DNA from: Primulina eburnea
Taxonomy: Eukaryota; Streptophyta; Magnoliopsida; Lamiales; Gesneriaceae
Assembly: GCF_022965805.1 (NCBI RefSeq)
Contig: NC_133104.1
Span: 22,715,308-22,779,307, forward strand
Direction: 5' to 3'
DNA length: 64,000 nucleotides
Part shown: in pieces, positions 56,950-64,000 of the stretch
How positions within the stretch are numbered: position 1 is the first letter of the stretch
Layout: each line of letters starts with the position of its first letter
Notes under the pieces: generated by a model
What the model was told of the DNA's origin: nothing
Database searches by the model: none
Seen by the model: the letters and a program-made list of their open reading frames with translations, nothing else
Translations under genes and position numbers: made by a program

Positions 56950-57273
56950 GAATAAGACGATCTATCACCTACCCTCCCAATCGGGGTGACTGTACGTCTT
57001 ATTCCTAGACTTCGGCCTGATCTGTATCCACATCTACAATAGGAGAATGATCTTCCCCTAAGCTGTGATATCACCGAACATCTAGAAGTTTGACGGATCT
57101 GTCAAGACTCCCTATCTTAAATGCAATGCATATAAATCTATAAACAAAGCAGTAGCATATCAGCATATAAACAAAGCATATTCATATCAGAATATAACAA
57201 TAATCTAGTATGTGATTTTGTTGGGAAACTCAAATAGGATCTTATTTGAGTTATGTCTTCCCGTATATCACAT
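56950..57273 (-). other. Conserved stem-loop module in H 3' LTR
   Basis: Stem III 56950-57004, stem II 57005-57085, stem I 57210-57273. Relative to D, stem I has CTCAAATA/TATTTGAG and the stem II hairpin reads AGGGGAA/TTCTCCT on the minus strand, with one G-U pair. Pairing is kept in each. Confidence 0.7.
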
Positions 57274-58033
57274 GAATTATACCTTTGTCGTCTCGGTCTG
57301 ACGAAGACGATGATCTGTATTCAAATCTGTCCATATCAATCTGAAATGACAATATCGAATACGCTGTGTTAGTGAATAATTCAATACACAATCTGTTCTG
57401 ATCAATACTCAACTCAGTACATAATCTGATCAATATCTGAACAAGACACAATTCAATTCATATCATTGACATCACAATATAATCGAAATCATATCTGAAT
57501 CTGATCAATATCAATCTACTGATGTTTCGACGGCATAGCAATACAATCTGAATAACCCCGTCAATCTTAACATCACAAATATAATTCTAGAACCCGTAAT
57601 CTGTGTCAATACAATTCATAATCTGAATATTAACGCAATTCTGATATAGAATCTCAGTCAATATCTTTCAAAAATCATAACAATTACAGAAACAGTATGT
57701 TCTTTAATCTGACTTCAATTCTATTATGTCTACGGTAGCAGAAACATCATATCTGAATCACATGCAATTCTAGCAACATTATATTTTCAAAACATCTCAA
57801 AACGTAATAAAACTTACGTCCTTGTGTAGCTCTAGTCGAGAGGAACACAATACTGCGTTCGGATTTGAATTCTTATTGACGGATATTTCACAATCGCAAG
57901 TCTAAAAGGCGTAAGGATTTTTCTCTCAAAAATGTCGCCCCTTTTCTGAATTTCTGATGAATTTACGTGTCATCCCCATATATATATTGCATGCAAAATC
58001 TGGCAACGTGGCTTCATTATTCAAGCTCCACGC

Positions 58034-58321
58034 ATGACCGCGGGTGCGGTCATGACATGCACCGCGGGTGCGGTCGTGCAATGCCTATCCTGGCATTTCT
58101 CGAAAGCTCAGACCGCGGGTGCGGTCCTTCCAATACCGCGGGTGCGGTGTCGGCACCGTGGGTGCACTCTGACTAGCACCGCGGGTGCGGTCTTGCCATT
58201 TCCAAAAACACCAACTTTCTGCCACACAACCGCGGGTGCGGTCTTGTCTGGCACCGCGGCTGCGGTGTGGCTGCGGCCTTTCTTGCAAAAATCCATCATT
58301 GCATGACCGCGGGTGCGGTCT
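58034..58321 (-). repeat. ACCGCACCCGCGGT array in H LTR (nine copies)
   Basis: Read on the plus strand as ACCGCGGGTGCGGT. Nine units, two altered (ACCGTGGGTGCACT and ACCGCGGCTGCGGT). Same unit as C and D but with its own spacing, so the array has been reshuffled since the families separated. Confidence 0.92.
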
Positions 58322-58449
58322 TGCAAACCCTATTTTCTCATGTCTTTTCTTCCCTCATTGCATGTCATGCATTCCCATATCTTCCGAGTCTCATATTAAT
58401 GAAGATTAATAATCTTGGTTTATCAATTCTATAATTCCTGGGCATTACA

Positions 58450-58487
58450 TTTCTCCCCCTCTTAGATTTGAGTTCGTCCTCGAACTC
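58450..58487 (-). promoter_or_regulatory. H pre-PPT hairpin and polypurine tract
   Basis: Minus strand GAGTTCGAGGACGAACTC (58470-58487) followed by AAGAGGGGGAGAAA (58450-58463) next to the LTR, the same as D. Confidence 0.88.
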
Positions 58488-61158
58488 ATAACAATCAATT
58501 CAGAGATATCAGAAGAAATGCGTAACAGAGTTTAAACCAGAACTCAAATATCTGATTCCGGTCTGGAATAAGAATTCACTAAGTATAATGTCATAATACT
58601 TTTCTAGTCCTTCTGACAGAATCAATATTGCCATGTTGGTTATACAACATCCGTATAAACCAATCACAGTTCATAACAAACCAATGTCATTACTATCTGC
58701 TGTTATCAACTCAGTTTATCCCGATCAAGGACATATACCATCTTCAGCTTCAAGTACCAATCATCATCATCCGACGTTGGTTTCTTAAGTCTGTCCATTC
58801 TGACCTATCTTCATTTTCCTTCTAATTTTCTTCAAAAGAAATATGTAGTATTCACCGTATACTATCTTGTCTATAACTATCTCATTACCCATCTGATAAG
58901 CTGATAGTTATTGTCACGCAGTGATAATAAGTCATATCAATTATTGCTAACATCCAGCACTCTATAACTCTAACAAAATCTTCCAATATCTGGATAAAAT
59001 ATTCTGACAGTCTGTCAATCTGTGAAGAATCTTAAAGAAAGCTCATGTTATATTCTGTCACAAGTACAAAATCAATCAAAAATCACAATCTGATATATTC
59101 TGCTGTGGCATTCTGATTACTCTGACCACTTTTCTGACATCAATCTGTGTCATTTGGTCATGTTTGTACGTTATCTGGTACAAACTGATAGATATAGATT
59201 GAACAATCGGTCAATCTTAATCACATCTTATCACCATCTGGAAAGTATTGCAATAATTTTATTACGAAATTCATCGAAATATACTCCCCATGTCAAATCA
59301 GAAATATACAAATTCTGTAATAAATCTTCTGATTTCTATCTTTCTATCTTCTTTTTTTTTAGCAATTCAAACATATCAGTACAATTTCTGCCAACATTTC
59401 AATACAAATTCTGTCATAACTGATCTAATCTGTCTATATCACAACTATCTGTTCGAATATCATACATTCTCAATCATCAAACTGAAAACTGAATCCACCA
59501 TGGTACATTTCTGACCCTATTTGTGATTTCAGACTTGGACTATTCGGTATAGTAAATCAGTTAATAACATAAATGAAAGAAAATATACCTACCTGGTATT
59601 CGGCTCTGAATAACGATATCAATTCTGTTATACAATTCTGAAACATTCTGATACCACAAGATAATCAGTTTCATATCTGTTACTCGACTCTGATTACTGA
59701 AATCTAGTTCTGAACATTCTGATCACATTCCTGAATTACTGTAACTCTCGAATTCAACTCTGATTCGGTTGGAGCTGTATATACTCTCCGTGATTCACAA
59801 CAATCTGTAGCATATACGGATTCAAAACAACAGTAATATCAAATCAGATACAAAATATTAATATCCTATACAGATCTAGTGAGTTCAAGGAACTCATAAA
59901 ACAAGGATTTCTGATAAATATCTTCATGTCATTCTGATCAACTGGTATATCTCATCTGCAAATACAATATGCTTTCCAAAACAATATAAGATGTCTCAAA
60001 TACTGATTTAGAATAATAACAATACTCAGCAGATATAAAGTAACAGTCGAATAAAATAATCTGCCAAATCAGACAAAATATATCTCTGACAATTCTGACA
60101 TTTCTGAAATTTCTGGTCTTTCTGATATCGGTATTTATCGGTCACTGATTACAATCTCAATTGTAACAAAATCAGTTTGTTTACTAACTTCAGATATCGT
60201 ATATTCTAATACAATCTGTTTCAAACAAGATTCTTATCTGAACAATTTCTGTATACAATCATCACAGTTCTCAGAATATTCAATACAATCTTCAGATATT
60301 CTATTCCATCAATCAGATGCTGGAAATATATCAAATCTGATAAAGACAATGAGCATAAAATCATCAGAACATCCCTGAAGATACTGAACATGCCCAAGAG
60401 TATCACTAAATCAGATGTACTCCTGGTCGGTACTCTTCTACTGATTTTTCAATTCTTTTAATTCATTCTGTATCATTCTGTACACTCAATATCATTCTGT
60501 ACTGAATTCTAGAGTAACCATCCGTATCTACTCTGAATTCAATTCTGAAATATATCTTTCTGCTATAAGTAATTCTAAAATCTTATCTAGCAATATCAGC
60601 CAATTCGTATATTATTGGCAAATCTGCCAATGCTAGGCTCGATTTCAGTAGGTCTACTGAATACATAGGGATGCAATCTGCTCCTTTCTGTATTAATCGA
60701 GTCATATACAACACAGATATCAAAGGAATTCGGAATCTAGAATCCTTATCGTGAAATCTCTACTCATCAGCCATATCTGGTCTGAATCTTGTACTTTTCT
60801 AACTGGAATTTATACTAGTTCTGTACTTGTTTAGCATATTAACATCAATAATACGGTTGAATCAGAATACACAAGTACATTATAATCTAACTCAATCTTA
60901 TTCTCATCTTACTGTAGTGTACCATATTCTACAAAAATTTCTGATATCACTCTTTCTTTCCCAACAAATAAGAATCAATACCACAGTACAAACAACCCCA
61001 CAGATACATCATATATCAATGCAATTCAGTCTAAGATAATCGTAGGGAATGCATTAGTATATATCAATACATATGCAATCTAATCATAAAGAATAGTACC
61101 TGTTGTGGATTCTGGGTCTGTTTCTCAATTAAACGATGTTCCCTAAGATCTTCGGGAC
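58488..61158 (-). pseudogene. H eroded pol region
   Basis: Collinear with the eroded pol of D: for example the GCTGATGAGTAGAGATTTCA segment (near 60755-60775) and the LLKSSLALADLPI-like island at 60605-60660 have matching stops and gaps in D. No frame longer than about 90 codons and none with a complete domain. Homology to working pol is only visible in short islands. Confidence 0.83.
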
Positions 61159-61639
61159 TAGGGCTGCAAACGAACCGAACATGTTCGCGAGTTTTTCGAG
61201 CCGGCTCGATAAATATTCGATTCGTATTCGAACTTATCGAATTTGAGCCGAACTCAAACACGTTCGAACTTTTTTTCGAGCCGAACTCGAGCCCAAATTA
61301 TTTTGTTCGATAGCTCGCGAATAGTTCGCGAGCCTTAATATTTTATTAATATAATATAATTATATATATATATATATATATATACATTTCCAATATTTCG
61401 AGCATTTCGAGCTTTCAAACCTTAATATCCGAGCAATAATTCGAATAGTTCACGAATATATTCGAATATTTCGAGCCGAACTCGAACTCGAACTTCATTT
61501 CGAGCCTGAGCTCGAGCCCAAATATTTGAAATTATCGAACTTCGAATCGAGCTCGAACTCGAATATACCTATTTCGAGCCGAATTCGAGCCTGGCTTTTT
61601 TACTATTATTCGGCTCGATTCGGTTCGTTTGCACCCCTA
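61159..61639. mobile_element. hAT-type MITE inserted in H gag
   Basis: Terminal inverted repeats start TAGGGCTGCAAACGAACCGA on the left and TAGGGGTGCAAACGAACCGA on the right (complement strand). An 8-base duplication TTCGGGAC stands on both sides (61151-61158, 61640-61647), the length made by hAT transposases. The 481-base interior has no ORF; it consists of TTCGA/TCGAG/GCTCG words and a TA run at 61362-61384. No transposase is encoded, so it would depend on an outside source. Confidence 0.9.
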
Positions 61640-62462
61640 TTCGGGACCATCTCTGGGGACAAACTTTAGCAAAATGCCCCAGCTGTTTACAGATATTGCA
61701 TCTACCAAGCACTCCTTGGCATTGTTCTGAAGAATGTCTCCCTCCGCAAGTCCTACAATAGACATCAGTATGGCTTGGGCTGGAACCACTTGAACTAGAG
61801 GAACCACTTCCCAACTTCTTGAATGGCTTCTTACGAGTTTTTAGCAGATCTTGCTTCCCACTCGTACTGCCGCGCTCATATCGAAGAGGGGATTGCTGTG
61901 TCTGGGGTTGCTTCATACAAAGCCGTGTCAATTGTCTAATCAGACTTGCCTCAGATCTCTTCGCTCTACTCAAGATATCCGCAAAATGGTAAGGTCGCTG
62001 CAGATTCATAAATGCAATTACCTCCGAATTCAACCCTCTAATGAACTGATTCACTACCGCTTCATCATTTCCGGCTAAATGAGGAGCAAAACGCATTATA
62101 GTAGAGAATCTAGCAATATATTCATCAATATTCAACTGCCCTTGACTAAAATTCTCAAATTCTGTTCTTTTGTCCTCTCGGTATGATACTGAGAAAAATC
62201 TTTGATAAAATTCAGTCTTGAAGACTTCCCAAGTGATCACAGTACCACGTTGTGCTAATACTCCTTTGATTGTAATCCACCAATTTCTGGCAGCCTCTCG
62301 TAGCTGATGAAATACCAATTTAACTCTCTGTTCATCTGTACAATCCAGTAGGTCAAATAGTATTTCTATGTCATCAACCCAGTTCTGACACTCTTCAGAT
62401 GTCTCGGTGCCACTCAAAATTAGCGGCTGTAATAACTGAAGTTCTGCCAACTTTACTTCCAT
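61640..62462 (-). pseudogene. H gag, N-terminally shortened, end displaced by MITE
   Basis: Open from MEVKLAELQLLQPLILSG: WVDDIEILFDLL, NWWITIKGVLAQ, DEYIARFSTIMRFAPH, then the knuckles CRTCGGRHSSEQC and CNICKQLGHFAKVC (about residues 230-265). It reads into the MITE after CPQRWSR, so the last residues of the ORF (to 61569) are MITE sequence. The normal start about 28 codons upstream is ATA, as in D. Confidence 0.87.
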
Positions 62463-62845
62463 CCGAGTTTCTGATTCATCTACCTGTTCAGCTAAAGTAC
62501 TGCCCTTTTCTGGAATTCTCCGAGGCGGTATATCTGAATATCAAACCGGTTAGTACACAGTCTATACAATCTGTCTCAGCCCTCCTCTGACCATATACCT
62601 CTGATCGAGACTCAGTTCTGATTCAGGCTTAACAGTTACATGCTGTAATCAACTCCGATACAAATAACATGTAATAGGGAAAACAATAAATCATGCTAGC
62701 ACCCATAATGTAATTCAACATTGAAATAAATCTCATGCTAGCAATCACATGCAAGGAAAGAAAACTCAATCTACCCCGCTCATTCTCTTATATCTCAGTC
62801 TAAAGGATCTATCAACTCTGACTATCTCAATCTAAAGGATCTATC

Positions 62846-62857
62846 GCTCTGATACCA
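62846..62857 (-). promoter_or_regulatory. H primer-binding site
   Basis: The minus strand reads TGGTATCAGAGC five bases inside the right LTR end. Confidence 0.92.
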
Positions 62858-62862
62858 CCTGT

Positions 62863-64000
62863 TGTGGGGACCCGGACGCTGATCTTTCTTCTTAATCATC
62901 TTTGGGATTTAATAATCAATTAAAATAAAACAGGGTCTAAAAATTTTTCTTTTTAAAATAAAGTGCGGAAGGTAATGGCATCTACGTAATATACATATCT
63001 GTATAAAACTACATTTCAATATAAGTGTACAATAATGTACAACAATCTTTCTAACTAATCTAAGGTTCAACTACTAAAGTTCAAGTAATAAAACCAAATC
63101 TATCTAAGTCCGGAATCACCACGCTAAACTCGTCTTCTCTCATCATCTTCTCGACCCCGATCTTGCCCACCTGTTGTCATGCATACATACAAAACAAGAC
63201 TACAGCCGGATACTCCGGTGAGAATAAATCCCAGTATAAAACATGGTAAGCATGTATAGAAACAATCTAAATCATAAAACATGCTATCATGATCATATTC
63301 AAAAGTAATAGATTTCATAATCTATGAAATCAAATCAAAATAAGCATGCAACTCAATTCAGATAAACATGTTATTTAAATCAAATCATATAAACATGCTA
63401 TCATAACTGAAAGCAATAAACATGGGTTTCATAGTCTATGAAACCACATCTATAAACACATGCAGTTCTAGTCAAATCATGTCTAGACTCGACTCAATTA
63501 TAACTCTAGGGATCCCGGTGTGAATAAGACGATCTATCACCTACCCTCCCAATCGGGGTGACTGTACGTCTTATTCCTAGACTTCGGCCTGATCTGTATC
63601 CACATCTACAATAGGAGAATGATCTTCCCCTAAGCTGTGATATCACCGAACATCTAGAAGTTTGACGGATCTGTCAAGACTCCCTATCTTAAATGCAATG
63701 CATATAAATCTATAAACAAAGCAGTAGCATATCAGCATATAAACAAAGCATATTCATATCAGAATATAACAATAATCTAGTATGTGATTTTGTTGGGAAA
63801 CTCAAATAGGATCTTATTTGAGTTATGTCTTCCCGTATATCACATGAATTATACCTTTGTCGTCTCGGTCTGACGAAGACGATGATCTGTATTCAAATCT
63901 GTCCATATCAATCTGAAATGACAATATCGAATATGTTGTGTTAGTGAATAATTCAATACACAATCTGTTCTGATCAATACTCAACTCAGTACATAATCTG
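62863..64000 (-). repeat. H 5' LTR, cut by window end
   Basis: TGTGGGGACCC at 62863 onward repeats the left LTR almost exactly for the 1138 visible bases (about ten differences by eye). It contains a second copy of the stem-loop module at 63522-63845. Confidence 0.93.
63522..63845 (-). other. Conserved stem-loop module in H 5' LTR
   Basis: Same stems I-III as the left LTR, with the stem sequences unchanged. Confidence 0.7.

Larger units (their letters stand above)
56293..58449 (-). repeat. H 3' LTR
   Basis: 2157 bases, minus strand TGTAATGCCCAGG to GGTCCCCACA. Nine palindrome units at 58034-58321, TATA at about 57978-57987, ACGTAAGT near 57812-57819, stem-loops at 56950-57273, and the CCGGA/TCCGG hairpin at 56602-56648. 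Confidence 0.93.
10017..64000 (+). mobile_element. Ty3/gypsy element G (host of B, C and H; 3' end outside window)
   Basis: The 5' LTR begins TGTAATATCC at 10017 and ends GTGTCACA at 54382, split in three by B and C. A gag start follows at 54517, and gag-pol runs to 56292, where the LTR of H breaks the reverse transcriptase. Removing B and C leaves an LTR of about 1.8 kb. The 3' half is not in the window. A possible duplicated target CACGA precedes the left end at 10012-10016 but the right copy is not visible. Confidence 0.85.
56293..64000 (-). mobile_element. Ty3/gypsy non-autonomous element H (sister of D)
   Basis: TGTGGGGACCC at 56293 is the LTR end of a minus-strand element inserted in G RT; the preceding GCTTC (56288-56292) is the candidate duplicated target, with the other copy outside the window. 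Left LTR 56293-58449, eroded pol 58450-61158, gag 61640-62462 with a MITE between, primer site 62846-62857, and right LTR from 62863 cut off by the window end. The leader 62463-62845 has the gag start changed to ATA. Confidence 0.92.

Noticed and set aside
61362..61384. TA microsatellite
   Set aside because: Real but short, and explained as part of the MITE interior.
1..64000. Host protein-coding, tRNA or rRNA genes
   Set aside because: Every long frame reads as gag-pol or lies in an LTR, leader or MITE; I saw no tRNA-like box pair outside primer sites and no rRNA sequence.

Overview
The window is repetitive plant DNA. It is built almost entirely of LTR retrotransposons inserted into one another, plus one hAT-type MITE. 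I find no host gene, rRNA, tRNA or CRISPR array. The evidence for a plant is the element types: Tekay/Del-like Ty3/gypsy elements with a C-terminal chromodomain-like segment, a Sirevirus-type Ty1/copia element, tRNA-Met-type primer sites (TGGTATCAGAGC) and long LTRs. A eudicot is likely; I cannot name the species from sequence alone.

Layout (A1-H are my labels). A2 is an old minus-strand gypsy element. A1 (1-6140, minus) sits in its 3' LTR and A3 (from 8001, minus) in its integrase. G (from 10017, plus) sits in the 3' end of A3 pol and runs past the window end. Three elements sit in G: B (10332-20363, Sirevirus, minus) and C (20892-53414, gypsy, plus) in its 5' LTR, and H (from 56293, gypsy, minus) in its reverse transcriptase. 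C is split by E (21347-37311, copia, minus) in its 5' LTR and by D (41457-49636, gypsy, plus) in its RNase H. E carries F (22791-29722, gypsy, plus) in its 3' LTR. A MITE (61159-61639) sits in H gag. The deepest chain is A2 > A3 > G > C > E > F. Five-base target duplications on both sides prove the B, C, D, E and F insertions, and an 8-base duplication proves the MITE.

State of the elements. C is nearly intact apart from D, with one stop in the gag zinc knuckle and one in integrase. F has one nonsense codon and one frameshift. B has a long open integrase-RT-RNase H frame but a broken gag and protease. D and H keep gag but share the same eroded pol, while D's two LTRs differ by only about 1% by eye, so they look like a non-autonomous family moved in trans. 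E also lacks most of integrase.

Most interesting signals. (1) A set of stem-loops in the transcribed part of the LTRs of A1, A2, A3, C, D and H keeps its pairing while its sequence changes. (2) GC-rich palindrome arrays lie just upstream of the TATA box in the gypsy LTRs, with a different motif by family and a copy number that differs between the two LTRs of one element. (3) Two small antisense genes in B, between pol and a third ORF, share an ungapped protein motif and each has its own TATA box. (4) The gag-only D/H family has a shared loss of the gag start codon.
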